From the NCBI GenBank assembly GCA_963841635.1, contig CAWJDO010000003.1, positions 558,001 to 622,000 on the forward strand: DNA of 64,000 nt, read 5' to 3'. Source of the stretch: DASWZN01 sp963841635 (lineage in GTDB: Bacteria; Acidobacteriota; Terriglobia; Bryobacterales; Bryobacteraceae). Under the pieces are notes generated by a model. It searched no databases. It saw nothing but the letters and a program-made list of their open reading frames with translations, and had not been told where the DNA came from. This document shows positions 36,138-46,786 of this stretch, piece after piece. How positions within the stretch are numbered: position 1 is the first letter of the stretch; each line of letters opens with the position of its first letter. The position numbers and the translations under genes were made by a program.

Positions 36138-36260
36138 GCCGCCCGTCGCTCGTCGCTCGTCGCCCGTCGCAACGGCCGGGGGCTCTCTCGGCTTCGCACC
36201 GCGAGTCGCACGGATCCCGCAAAAGATCGACGGGCGACAAGCGACGGGCGACAAGCGAAG
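36138..36260 (+). repeat. GTCGC-rich inverted repeat
   Basis: Tandem GTCGC/CGTCGCCCGTCGC units at about 36138-36168 are answered by reverse-complement units at about 36226-36260. It could form a long imperfect hairpin between two divergent genes. Confidence 0.65.
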
Positions 36261-36265
36261 TTACC

Positions 36266-36877
36266 ATGATCCTAGTGGGCTTGCCCGAGACCATCCGCGT
36301 CAAGATCAGCTCGGAGGAGGCGGGTTCCATCTCGCTGACTCCGGTGGTGGTGCGGGAGATGCCGGTGAGCGAGCTGATTGAAACGCTGATGGGGGCGACC
36401 GGCAAGGATGCGGAGCGGATCGCCGGGCTGCTGTTGCGCGGCACGTTCGTCTCGGGGGCTTCGCGGCTGCGGTGGACCGGGCTGGCCGCCGAGCTCGATG
36501 CCATCGCTTCGGTGCTGTCCACCTTTCCGGATGCAGACCCGCGGCGTCCGTTCGCACGCGAGCTCTGCGTCCGCGCGGTCTTGAAGGGACCGGCGACGCG
36601 CGTCGAGATCGAACGTGGGCCGGGGAGCGAACGCCGCGCCTTCCGGCGCCGCAGCTTCTGGGACGCGCTCATGGAGCTGGCGGAAGCGGGCGGGCCGGCG
36701 TATGGCGGCTACTCCTACCGGCACCGCGCCGACCGCTATTCCGTGGCGCTGACCTTCGAGGCGGCCGAACGGCTGCGCGAAAGCGCGGGCGCGATCCGCT
36801 ACTCGACGCTCGAGGCGGCGGTGGGCCGTGCGCGCGTGGAATCGGTGGAGCTCTTTGTGGAACGAGCGCCCCGGTAG
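36266..36877 (+). CDS. Hypothetical protein
   Basis: 203 aa. No family is recognised. The sequence is soluble, mixed alpha/beta and rich in charged residues (MILVGLPETIRVKISSEEAGSIS at the start; ERRAFRRRSFWDALMELAEAGG in the middle). It is divergent from the methyltransferase across the GTCGC repeats. Its 3' end overlaps the 3' end of the convergent membrane protein gene by 79 bp. Confidence 0.6.
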   Translation: MILVGLPETIRVKISSEEAGSISLTPVVVREMPVSELIETLMGATGKDAERIAGLLLRGTFVSGASRLRWTGLAAELDAIASVLSTFPDADPRRPFARELCVRAVLKGPATRVEIERGPGSERRAFRRRSFWDALMELAEAGGPAYGGYSYRHRADRYSVALTFEAAERLRESAGAIRYSTLEAAVGRARVESVELFVERAPR

Positions 36878-38838
36878 ATCCACACGATCCCGGCGAGGAG
36901 GGCGATCCAGCTCAGAATCCGCGCCACCCACATTTCCAGGCCGCCGTCGTAGTTCAGCTCGACCGTCGACGGGCCGTCGCACGCCGGCTCGACAACCAGT
37001 TGGCCGAGGTGGTCGCGGTAGGTGGAGCAGGTGCGGCCGTTGACATGGGCGTGCCACCCCGGATGGTAGCTGATCTGAACGGAGAGGACCTGGCTCTTCT
37101 GCAGGTTGGCCGTAATCGCCGCGTGGCTGGGGGCGAGCCAGCGAAAATCCGCTAGCGGATAGGCGGGGTTGTCGAGCGCGGCGACGTAGGGACGCAGGGG
37201 GTCAACGTCGATTCCGCTGGCCGGCGCACGGGGCACCAGGTCTTCCCGCTTCATGACGTGGGCCAGAGAAGGCGTGCGCGAAGGTACTGCATAGATCACG
37301 TCGTCGCCATCGCGCCAGAGCTCTTTGAAGCGGCCGGCGAATTTGTTCGGGTTGCGGATTGGCTTGTACGCCTCGCGGCTGTGGAGACCGCCGACCATCG
37401 CCGCCTGGACGCCGAAGGATTTGAGCCAGAGTTCCCCGATCTCGTCCTCGTGGCCGTTCGTGCCCTCTCCCGAAAAGAGCTGATAGATCACAACCGGGAT
37501 GAGGTAGTTGGTGACGCCTTGATCGAAGCCGCCGTTGAGCTGGGGCGTATCGTTGAACGCGCTCAGCCAGAATCCCACGCTGCCCGGCACGAAGACGCGC
37601 TGCCCTTTCATGTTCCGGTCGAACCATTGCGCGGATTCGTACTCGATGGTGCGGTGGATGTCGATGGGACGGTCGCGGTAGCGGGTGTAGGTTCGATAGG
37701 TCTTCGCCTGGAAGATGCAGAACAGGAGGAACCCGAGCAGGACCAGGACGCTCTCGCGCCGGTTCAATCGAGCCGCGAGCGGCCGGAGAGCGAAGACGGC
37801 GAGGAGCGCGATCCCCATCTCCACCTCGAGCTGGTACCGCTGGGGCTGGGGCAGGATGGCGACGTTGAACCACATCGATGAAAGCACGATCGCCGCCAGC
37901 GGGACAGTGAAGAAGAGAGCGAAGCGGAGAACTGTCGAGACCCTGAACCGCTCGCACACGGAGCGCAGGAACGTCAGGGCAATGATCCCCAGACCGAGGA
38001 ACTTGAGGTGGCGCAGGGTGATGTCGTACGGCCCTCCCACGCGCTGCGCGTTGGTGCGGACGGTCTCAATAGCGGAAGGCGGAATCCAGGGCGAGGCCAG
38101 CACGTAGGCGTAGATGCCGATTGCCACGGCGGCGAGCCAGAGCCTGGGTGAGGTCCCGGGGCGCGCGAGGAGGTACGCAATCACGGCCACGGCGAGGCCA
38201 AACCCACCCAGCCAGTTGGTGAGCACAACCGCGGCCATGCCGAGCGCCGCCAGGATGTAGAAGAGCGGCCGCTTCTTCTCCAGCGCGGCGTCCAGGGCGA
38301 CGATGGCGAGCGGGATGAGCGTGAGCGAAGCGACGTGCGGGCCGTCGCCATACTCGATCAGTGTCTGCACGCGGCGGGGGTTGAGCGGGCTTTGGATGTC
38401 CAACAGGATGCCGGGGCCGAACAGCGCGCTGGGCGAGACCAGCGAGTAGAACATGGCGGCGCCGAAACTGAAGGCGCGCGAGCGCGAGAGACGCCACGCC
38501 AGCCAGAAGAGCGTCACGGGCCCGAAGGCGTAGAAAGCCGCGGCGACAAAGTGGTAGGCGACCACGGGCTGGGCGCCTGTGAGCGTGGCGGCGATCGCAA
38601 CCAGAAAGTGCATCAGGGGAGGGTAGGTGTTCTGATACGGCACGCCGTCGTACCAGAGGGGGAACCACCCCAGGTCGCGCCAGTTCTGGCAGAGATAGCG
38701 CGCGATGCCGATGTAGGCGGCCTCGATCGATCCCATCTGTGCGATAAACCCGGCCCGGAACAGATCGTACACGACGTAGCAATTGACCGCGAGCAGGACG
38801 GCGGCGAGCGAACCGGTCTTCAGTTTTGCGGTGAGCAC
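36799..38838 (-). CDS. Large multi-spanning membrane protein (PTPS-related/GT-C-like)
   Basis: About 680 aa from a GTG at 38838. The frame stays open to a TTG at 38913 inside a dispersed repeat, so the exact start is uncertain. About 11-13 TM helices alternate with a short acidic first loop and a large C-terminal periplasmic domain (HPGWHAHVNGRTCSTYRD, VEPACDGPSTVELNY), then a last TM segment. This pattern fits the membrane proteins named 6-pyruvoyl-tetrahydropterin synthase-related, which resemble GT-C glycosyltransferases. The substrate is unknown. Confidence 0.72.
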   Translation of the reverse strand: MLTAKLKTGSLAAVLLAVNCYVVYDLFRAGFIAQMGSIEAAYIGIARYLCQNWRDLGWFPLWYDGVPYQNTYPPLMHFLVAIAATLTGAQPVVAYHFVAAAFYAFGPVTLFWLAWRLSRSRAFSFGAAMFYSLVSPSALFGPGILLDIQSPLNPRRVQTLIEYGDGPHVASLTLIPLAIVALDAALEKKRPLFYILAALGMAAVVLTNWLGGFGLAVAVIAYLLARPGTSPRLWLAAVAIGIYAYVLASPWIPPSAIETVRTNAQRVGGPYDITLRHLKFLGLGIIALTFLRSVCERFRVSTVLRFALFFTVPLAAIVLSSMWFNVAILPQPQRYQLEVEMGIALLAVFALRPLAARLNRRESVLVLLGFLLFCIFQAKTYRTYTRYRDRPIDIHRTIEYESAQWFDRNMKGQRVFVPGSVGFWLSAFNDTPQLNGGFDQGVTNYLIPVVIYQLFSGEGTNGHEDEIGELWLKSFGVQAAMVGGLHSREAYKPIRNPNKFAGRFKELWRDGDDVIYAVPSRTPSLAHVMKREDLVPRAPASGIDVDPLRPYVAALDNPAYPLADFRWLAPSHAAITANLQKSQVLSVQISYHPGWHAHVNGRTCSTYRDHLGQLVVEPACDGPSTVELNYDGGLEMWVARILSWIALLAGIVWIYRGARSTKSSTDSTRARPTAASSVE

Positions 38839-38896
38839 GTAAGCGCGATTATGGCGCAAATAGCGGCCGCCTGTCAGCCCGGAGCGGTACGCTCGG

Positions 38897-38921
38897 CCGA
38901 GCCGCGACCGCAAGGGGGCGG
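38897..38921 (-). repeat. Dispersed GC repeat, inverted partner
   Basis: CCGAGCCGCGACCGCAAGGG followed by GGCGG, the reverse orientation. With the copy at 39025 it forms an inverted pair around about 100 bp. Confidence 0.8.
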
Positions 38922-39024
38922 TGTTTGAGGTTTACGGCGCGCGCCCGCACGGCGACGAATCGGGATCGTTTGGCAAAAAGCCCCGGGGCGCCGCTCGAGG
39001 GGGACGCGCGTTGAGCCGACGCAG

Positions 39025-39054
39025 GGTCCGCTCCCTTGCGGTCGCGGCTCGGTA
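39025..39054 (+). repeat. Dispersed GC repeat, direct partner
   Basis: GGTCCGCTCCCTTGCGGTCG followed by CGGCTCGGTA. It ends 6 bp from the stop codon of the dioxygenase gene. Confidence 0.82.
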
Positions 39055-39060
39055 ACGAAC

Positions 39061-40002
39061 TCAGGCGCGCTTCGCGAGGGCGGGGAGGCGGAGGGGAGGC
39101 AGGGCCTGCTCCAGTTGCGGACGGCGGGCTTCGAGCCAGGGAGGCAGCATGAGGTGCGTTCCGAGCGCGCTGGCGGGTTCGTCGACGGTGAAACCCGGCG
39201 CTTCGGTGGCGATCTCGAAGCGGACGCCTCCGGGCTCGCGGAAGTAGATGGAGCGGAAGTAGCGCCGATCGATCGCGGGCGTGACGCGACGGCCGGCGCG
39301 CAGGATTTCGTCCCGCAAGGCGTCTTGCGCGTGACCATCGGGCGCGCGAAAGGCCACGTGGTGGACCGCTCCGGCGCCGATGCGACCGGGCCGCAGGCCG
39401 GGCAGGTTCTCGACATCGACGACCGCTCCCGGCCCTCCCGGCCCGGCGATGAATCGCGTGCGGCCGCCCGATTCGCCGGCGATGCGGAAGCCCATGGTCC
39501 CGCCCAGGAGCGCCGCCGTGCGGCCGGATTCCTCCTCCGCCAGCGTGACTCCGTAGACGCCGCGGACGGAGGATTCGGCGGAGACGGGGCCATCGGCGAA
39601 CGGCGGGCGGTCGTCGCTAGCGGCGATCAGTTCCACGCGCAGGCGGTCCGGATCGGAGAATGAAATCACCTCGTCGCCGAAGCGGGCGTGAACCTCGAAA
39701 AGGATTCCGTGAGTCTGGAGCCGGTGGACCCAGAACTCCGATGCTCCTTCCGGGATCGAGAGCGAGACGGCGCGGACCTGCCGGGTGCCGGCGCGGCTGC
39801 GCGGGGCGCCGGGCCAATGGAAGAACGTGAGCAGGCTGCCGGGCCGCCCCAGCGCATCGCCGTAGTAGAGGTGATAGGTGTCGGGGTCGTCGAAGTTGAC
39901 GGTCCGCTTCACCAGGTGCAGTCCCAGAACGCCGCCGTAGAAATCGAGATTCCGCTGCGGATCGCTCGCAATCGCGGTCACGTGGTGAATCCCAGGTAGC
40001 AC
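39061..40002 (-). CDS. Glyoxalase-fold ring-cleaving dioxygenase
   Basis: 313 aa from the GTG at 40002, which has a GGACGGGG element before it; a GTG at 40032 is also in frame. It contains two vicinal oxygen chelate modules: GIHHVTAIASDPQRNLDFYGGVLGLHLVKRTVNFDDP and, in the second half, GAVHHVAFRAPDG. The His residues of these, with YFREPGGVRFEIATEAPG, are the metal ligands. It belongs to the MhqO/LinE-like hydroquinone dioxygenase family, often linked to quinone or aromatic stress. Confidence 0.87.
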   Translation of the reverse strand: MLPGIHHVTAIASDPQRNLDFYGGVLGLHLVKRTVNFDDPDTYHLYYGDALGRPGSLLTFFHWPGAPRSRAGTRQVRAVSLSIPEGASEFWVHRLQTHGILFEVHARFGDEVISFSDPDRLRVELIAASDDRPPFADGPVSAESSVRGVYGVTLAEEESGRTAALLGGTMGFRIAGESGGRTRFIAGPGGPGAVVDVENLPGLRPGRIGAGAVHHVAFRAPDGHAQDALRDEILRAGRRVTPAIDRRYFRSIYFREPGGVRFEIATEAPGFTVDEPASALGTHLMLPPWLEARRPQLEQALPPLRLPALAKRA

Positions 40003-40079
40003 CCGCCCCGTCCTTACCCAGTATGTTCGCACAGACCGTCCGCGGATGGCGTGGGCGCGGCTGCTACCATAAAGCCAAG

Positions 40080-40427
40080 GTGATTCTGATCGAACTGGTG
40101 TATGAGGCGGGGTGTCCGAAAGTGGCGGCGGTGCGCGCCAACCTGGCCTGGGCGCTGATGGAGGCGCGCGTCTCGCAGCGATGGACGGAGTGGATGCTGC
40201 CGGGAGCGGACGTTCCGGCCCGTGTTCGAGGCCTTCCTTCTCCCACCATTCTTGTCAACGGCCGGCCGGTGGCGGCTTCCGACCCGTTCGACGCGTCCAC
40301 AAAATACAACACCGTGCCGCCGGTCTCGACGATCGCCAAGGTGCTCGCCGCGGCTCAGAAGAAGGACCCGGACATCCCTCGACACCGGATGCGCGTGCAC
40401 AGGAAGCGTGCCGGTGAGCAACAATGA
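40080..40427 (+). CDS. Thioredoxin-fold-like small protein
   Basis: About 115 aa from a GTG at 40080; an ATG at 40023 is in frame but would overlap the divergent gene's leader. IELVYEAGCPKVAAVRANL gives a beta strand, a single Cys and a helix. LPSPTILVNGRPV is the cis-Pro-strand pattern of thioredoxin-like proteins. There is no CXXC pair, so it is more like the binding proteins seen with mercuric or glutaredoxin-like systems. Its stop lies inside the start region of the YihY gene. Confidence 0.6.
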   Translation: MILIELVYEAGCPKVAAVRANLAWALMEARVSQRWTEWMLPGADVPARVRGLPSPTILVNGRPVAASDPFDASTKYNTVPPVSTIAKVLAAAQKKDPDIPRHRMRVHRKRAGEQQ

Positions 40428-41328
40428 AATCGGCTGTTCTATGCCAGACGGCGGCACCAGCAGGATGGTCCTAAAGCGGAGGGTGGCTTGGCCTCCGGTG
40501 CTGCAGATGTGCGGGCGAGCCTGTATCTCAGCCTATAACGACGACGCCTTCGGAATCGGCAAAGGCGCAGCCTACTCTGCGCTGCTGGCTTTCTTTCCGC
40601 TGCTCACCACGGCCGCGACGATCCTGGTCCGGTTCCGGGCCGAGTTCATCTCCGACGCCATCTACAATTTCCTGTCCGAGATCCTTCCGCCGGGGACGCA
40701 GGATCTGGTGTTCTACTACTTCGCGGTGCGCGGCAAGCAGCCGGTGCTGGTGCCCATCACGGGCATGCTCATCTCGATATGGGCGGGATCGGGCGTGATG
40801 GTGAGCCTGATGCAGGGATTCAACAAGGCCTACCGCGTGCAGGAGGGGCGCCCGTGGGTGCGCGAGCGGGTGATCGCGATCCTGCTGGTCTTCTCCGCGG
40901 CGATTCCGGTGCTGTTCGCCTCTGGCCTGATCTTCTTCGGCATCCGCGCGGAGAATTGGATCGTGGACTTGCTGGGCCTGGCCAGTGAGGGACAAGCGAT
41001 GCGGGGATGGGTGGCGGTGCTGGGCAAGATGTTGCGCTACGCGATCTCGCTCGGCGCGATCGTTCTGGGAGCGTCGATCCTGTACTACATCGCTCCGAAC
41101 CGGCGGCTGTCCTGGCGTCGGGTGTGGCCCGGCGCGGTACTGACGACGATCCTGTGGCTGCTGGCGACATCGGGGTTCGCCTGGTACGTGCGCCACATAG
41201 CGAACTACAACGTGATGTACGGCGGCATCGCGACGGTGGTGCTGCTGCTGGTGTGGATGTACGTGCTGTCGATAATCGCGTTCGTGGGCTGCGAGTTCAA
41301 CGCGGAGAGGGAGAAGGCGGTGGGCTAG
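40414..41328 (+). CDS. YihY/BrkB family inner-membrane protein
   Basis: 304 aa from a GTG at 40414 with AGGAAG 7 nt before it; this start overlaps the preceding gene by 14 bp, implying coupling. An ATG at 40441 is the alternative. GKGAAYSALLAFFPLLTTAATILV, LISIWAGSGVMVSLMQGFNKAY, LYYIAPNRRLSWRRVWPGA and a last TM segment are typical of the UPF0761 family, formerly mis-called RNase BN. It has about six TM helices; the function is unproven. Confidence 0.88.
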   Translation: MSNNEIGCSMPDGGTSRMVLKRRVAWPPVLQMCGRACISAYNDDAFGIGKGAAYSALLAFFPLLTTAATILVRFRAEFISDAIYNFLSEILPPGTQDLVFYYFAVRGKQPVLVPITGMLISIWAGSGVMVSLMQGFNKAYRVQEGRPWVRERVIAILLVFSAAIPVLFASGLIFFGIRAENWIVDLLGLASEGQAMRGWVAVLGKMLRYAISLGAIVLGASILYYIAPNRRLSWRRVWPGAVLTTILWLLATSGFAWYVRHIANYNVMYGGIATVVLLLVWMYVLSIIAFVGCEFNAEREKAVG

Positions 41329-41644
41329 GAAAGGCTTGGGGCCACGAATGAACACGAATGGACACGAATAAGGACAGGAATGCAGACTGCCGTGATTCAT
41401 GCGTAGGTATGCGCTTCCATTCGATTTGACCCGGAGCCTTCAGGTAGGTGATGCACGGATCCAGGTGTTCGTTCGAGAAGCTAAGCGGTTCTCCAACGAC
41501 CAGGTCGGCGGCAGAAACCGTGCTCCGAGCGGCACCCACCACGGCTTCAATCAGCTCGTCCGGAGATTCGTGTTCATTCGTGTTTATTCGTGGCCCAAAG
41601 TTTTGCCTTGTAGACCCCAGGAGCCTGCTCGCTAAGATAGGGAT
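41329..41644. repeat. 316-bp gap with inverted CACGAATG repeats
   Basis: Direct units like CACGAATGAACACGAATG at about 41343-41372 are answered by inverted ones (ATTCGTGTTCATTCGTG) at about 41565-41592. The same unit returns at 45659-45735. The DNA between them has a 60-codon open minus frame (DELIEAVVGAARS...) without start or known family, possibly a gene fragment. No promoter or terminator is clear. Confidence 0.7.
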
Positions 41645-43045
41645 GTGATCGAGCGGGTTGCGGCCAGCATTGCGCGGTACGGGATGTTTGCGCCGGGGCA
41701 GCGGGTGGGGGTGGCGGTTTCGGGCGGGGCGGATTCGGTCTGCCTGCTGACGGTGCTGCGGGAACTGGCGCCGGGTTTGGGGCTGACGCTCAGCGTTCTG
41801 CACCTGAATCATCAGCTGCGGGGTGCGGATTCCGATGCCGATGAGAGATATGTGGGGGAACTTGCTTCCAATCTCGACCTCGAGGTGCGCTCGGCGCGGG
41901 CGGACGTGCTGAGGATCGCTTCCGAGACGGGCGACAACCTGGAGCAGGCGGCGCGGCGGGTGCGGCGAGAGTTCTTCCTCGATTTTCTCCGGCGTGGGGT
42001 TCTGGATCGGGTCGCTCTCGGGCATACGCGGTCGGACCAGGCTGAGACTGTCGTTTTCCGGTTCCTGCGTGGGTCAGGAACGGGCGGCATGGCAGGGATG
42101 CGGCCCCTGACGGAGGAAGGCCTGGCCCGGCCGCTCATCGAGATCGAACGCGCGGAAGTGGAGGAGTTTCTTAAGGATCGCGGAGTCGCCTGGCGCGAGG
42201 ACGCGAGCAACCGTGACTCCCGGTTCGCGCGCAACCGGATCCGGCACGACCTGCTTCCCCGTCTGACCCAGGAAAATCCGCGGCTGACGGCGACCCTGGC
42301 GCGCCTTGCCGCGGTGGCTGGGGACGAAGAAAGCTACTGGGACGCGGAGATCAGACGCGTCGTGGAGGGCCGGCTTCTCATAAACACGCCGGGGGTGGTG
42401 TTCCGGGTGGATTGGATCGGCGCCCTGCACCCGGCGGTGGCACGGCGCGTAATCCGTAGCGCAATTGTTTCCGTTAAGGCCGACCTGCGCTCGATCGGCA
42501 TGGAACATGTGGAGCGGATTCTGGAGCTTACGAGAGATCGGGAGGGCAGTGCGCGGCTGCAGGTGCCGGGGGTGGACGTCCTCCGTTCCTTCGACTGGGT
42601 TCGCATGGCGCCGCCCGGAACCTATTATGATGCCGTAGTCCGGGACTACGACTTGTCGGTGCCGGTGCCAGGGAACGTCGAACTGCCCGGCTGCCGTAGC
42701 TCTCTCGGGCTAGAGTTGGAGCCTGAAGCGGGTGCGGCCGGTTCCGCATATAATAAAGATGGCAGCCAATTAGACTGGGGCCGCATCTCCGGCGGTTTGC
42801 GAGTACGGAGCTGGAGGCCGGGTGATCGATATCGACCGGTTGGGCACACCTGCGAGACCAAGATCAAGTTTCTGTTCCAGGACGCCCGCATCCCTCTGTG
42901 GGAACGCCGCGGATGGCCGGTGATCACGTGTGGAGACTCGATCGTTTGGTGCGCGAAGTTCGGGCCGGCAACGGAGTACGCCGTCTCCGGGCGGACGCAT
43001 AGCGTCCTGAGGGTACGCGAAATTGGTGACATCACCGAATTTTGA
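41645..43045 (+). CDS. tilS: tRNA(Ile)-lysidine synthetase
   Basis: 466 aa from a GTG at 41645. It converts the wobble C34 of tRNA-Ile(CAU) to lysidine with ATP and lysine. The PP-loop VAVSGGADSVCL is at about residues 23-34. HLNHQLRGADSDADE, LGHTRSDQAETVVFRFLRGSG and NRIRHDLLP follow, and a C-terminal TilS domain (GLRVRSWRPGDRYRP, KIKFLFQDARIP) completes it. It is followed directly by ftsH, a widely conserved order. Confidence 0.97.
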   Translation: MIERVAASIARYGMFAPGQRVGVAVSGGADSVCLLTVLRELAPGLGLTLSVLHLNHQLRGADSDADERYVGELASNLDLEVRSARADVLRIASETGDNLEQAARRVRREFFLDFLRRGVLDRVALGHTRSDQAETVVFRFLRGSGTGGMAGMRPLTEEGLARPLIEIERAEVEEFLKDRGVAWREDASNRDSRFARNRIRHDLLPRLTQENPRLTATLARLAAVAGDEESYWDAEIRRVVEGRLLINTPGVVFRVDWIGALHPAVARRVIRSAIVSVKADLRSIGMEHVERILELTRDREGSARLQVPGVDVLRSFDWVRMAPPGTYYDAVVRDYDLSVPVPGNVELPGCRSSLGLELEPEAGAAGSAYNKDGSQLDWGRISGGLRVRSWRPGDRYRPVGHTCETKIKFLFQDARIPLWERRGWPVITCGDSIVWCAKFGPATEYAVSGRTHSVLRVREIGDITEF

Positions 43046-43114
43046 GATCGTATCGCGGCGGTTCGGCGTCTCTATAGTAGGGGACGTTGTTGGGGCGCTC
43101 GGCGAGAGACTTGT

Positions 43115-45018
<1,904 letters not shown>

Positions 45019-45022
<4 letters not shown>

Positions 45023-45651
45023 TCGCGCGCTATCCGGTCTACCTTTTTGACGTAGACGGAACTCTGGTGGACTCCGCGGAGGACATCTGCGGGGCGATCC
45101 TCGAAGCGCTGAAGCCCACGCGGGTCAACGCGCTCGACCAGGCCGATCTGCTTGGCTATGTCGGCGTTTCACTGCTGCGCATGTTCCAGGAACTGCTGCC
45201 CGAGTACACGCCCGAGCAGCACGAGGAACTGATCCGCAACTACCGCACCATCTACTCCGCGCGCGGGCATCGCTCGACTCGCGTGTTCCCGGGCGTCAGC
45301 GAGGCGTTGCGGGGGTTGGGCGGACGGAAGTCCACCGCTACCACGAAAGGCACTTCGACTACGCGCGCGGTGCTGGAGCAGTTTGGCTTGGCGGCGTATT
45401 TCGATCACGTGCAAGGCACCGACGGATTCGCCTACAAGCCCGCGCCGGATGTGATCCTGGCGTCGCTCACCGCCCTGAACGCGCGTCCGGAAGAATGTCT
45501 GCTGGTGGGGGATTCACCGGCAGACATGGAGGCGGGCCGGCGCGCCGGCGTCGCGATCTGCGCCGTGCGGTACGGGTACGGCGACCCCGCGCTCATCGCG
45601 CGCTTCGAGCCGGACCTGTGGGTTTCCGACATGCGGGAACTGCTCAGCTAA
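45019..45651 (+). CDS. HAD-superfamily phosphatase (Gph-like)
   Basis: 210 aa from a GTG that overlaps the ftsH stop by 4 bp (GTGA), so it is coupled to it. Motif I is DVDGTLVDS (Asp11 nucleophile, Asp13 acid). Motif II lies in KSTATTKGT, where phosphoglycolate phosphatases normally have VTNK. Motif III-IV is LVGDSPADMEAGRRAG. An alpha-helical cap is at residues 18-85. The substrate is probably a small phosphate ester such as 2-phosphoglycolate. Confidence 0.88.
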
Positions 45652-45658
45652 GCCCTTT

Positions 45659-45735
45659 GGCCACGAATGAACACGAATGCACACGGATAGGGAAGGCAAG
45701 TCTTTTGTTTTCATTCGCGTGCATTCGTGGCCAGA
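45659..45735 (+). repeat. Inverted CACGAATG repeat pair
   Basis: GGCCACGAATG ... CATTCGTGGCC form perfect 11-bp arms, with extra CACGAATG units inside. It lies directly after the HAD gene and has the same unit as at 41343. Confidence 0.85.
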
Positions 45736-45765
45736 GTTTTGGCCGTAAGGGTTTTTGGGGTTAAG

Positions 45766-45804
45766 CGGGGCGGCGGTGCCGAGTGCTACCGTCCGCCCCG
45801 TTTT
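45766..45804 (+). terminator. Terminator of the tilS-ftsH-HAD operon
   Basis: CGGGGCGGCGGT pairs with ACCGTCCGCCCCG (12 bp with one bulge), followed by TTTT. Confidence 0.78.
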
Positions 45805-45904
45805 GCGAGGAAACTGTCGCGCCGCGAACAGCAGCGCTATACAGATTAGAGGCCTTTCGGGCCTTAGAAGCAATACTGGCAAGGGATACTACCACCCCTT
45901 AGCT

Positions 45905-45946
45905 GCGGGTTAGCCGATGGTTAATAGCCATGGGGGGATAACCCGC
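45905..45946 (+). other. Nested palindrome, candidate structured RNA
   Basis: Outer arms GCGGGTTA / TAACCCGC enclose an inner ATGG / CCAT hairpin. It lies before the predicted promoter of the YbaK-like gene, so it is more likely a repeat or DNA site than a leader of that gene. Confidence 0.4.
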
Positions 45947-45967
45947 CCTACCACCGGGTGTTGTCTC

Positions 45968-45996
45968 TTGCCAACCTTTGCTTTTTCCGTTACAGT
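45968..45996 (+). promoter_or_regulatory. Predicted promoter of the YbaK-like gene
   Basis: TTGCCA-N17-TACAGT, giving a leader of about 135 nt. Confidence 0.45.
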
Positions 45997-46140
45997 CGGG
46001 TTGGACTTCCTCCCGCGACGGGAAGGACGGTTCTGGTGTCGGTTCCGCCGCGTCCTCCGCGGTTTCCAGGATTCCGCACGCCGGGCCGGGCGACTCGTTG
46101 CCGACCGGAGCGCCGCGCGCGCTTCATAAAGGAGGGTCGC

Positions 46141-46623
46141 ATGCCGATTCTAAGGAAGCTGCAGGAATTCCTGGAACAGAACCAGGTGGTCTACACCCAC
46201 ACGGTTCACCCGCTGGCATACACGGCGCGGGAAGTGGCTGCGGCAGAGCACGTTCCCGCGCACGAGGTCGCAAAAACCGTCATCTTCCTGAGCGAGAACG
46301 GCTACGCGATGGCCGTCCTTGCAGGCGACACCGTGGTGGACCTGGAGCAGTTGAGGATGGATCTGGCGCTCTCGCGCCTGCGTCTGGCGACCGAAGCGGA
46401 ACTGGCGGACCTGTTTCCGCCCTGCGATCTGGGCGCGATGCCGCCCTTCGGCAACCTGTTCGGCCTGCCGGTCTACGTCGATAGCCGGTTGGCCGGGGAG
46501 GACATGATCACGTTCAACGCCGGGACGCACCGTGACGTGATCCACATGCACTTCGGCGATTTCGAGAGGCTGGCGCAGCCGTCGGTGGTGGCGTTTTCGC
46601 GAAGAGCGCGGGCGACGGCGTAG
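46141..46623 (+). CDS. YbaK/ProX-domain aminoacyl-tRNA deacylase-like protein
   Basis: 160 aa from the ATG at 46141, with AAAGGAGG 8 nt upstream. VVYTHTVHPLAYTAREVAAAEHVPAHEVAKTVIF contains the conserved Lys of the YbaK fold, and the Gly-rich PPFGNLFGLPVYVD and FNAGTHRDVIHMHFGDFERL follow. Members hydrolyse mischarged Cys- or Ala-tRNA(Pro) in trans; the tRNA specificity here is unknown. Confidence 0.87.
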   Translation: MPILRKLQEFLEQNQVVYTHTVHPLAYTAREVAAAEHVPAHEVAKTVIFLSENGYAMAVLAGDTVVDLEQLRMDLALSRLRLATEAELADLFPPCDLGAMPPFGNLFGLPVYVDSRLAGEDMITFNAGTHRDVIHMHFGDFERLAQPSVVAFSRRARATA

Positions 46624-46786
46624 GGGGGCGGCGGCCTGATAGCGCCCAAACAGCAAAAGTAGAGAGGGCTTTCGCCCCTTCGACCCATAGCAAACCGCCT
46701 ACGGGAGGAACTGCCGCTGCTAGCACCGTGAAGACGGATGGACGAGCCACGATGGAACGATGCCACGCCGGACGAATCGAAGAAAC

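Noticed and set aside
36138..36260. Possible CRISPR array
   Set aside because: Units are short, contiguous and answered by inverted copies; there are no unique spacers and no cas genes.
39020..39061. GCCCCGGGGC plus T5 as terminator of the dioxygenase gene (near 38980)
   Set aside because: The palindrome leaves no proper loop and the stem would be only three base pairs.
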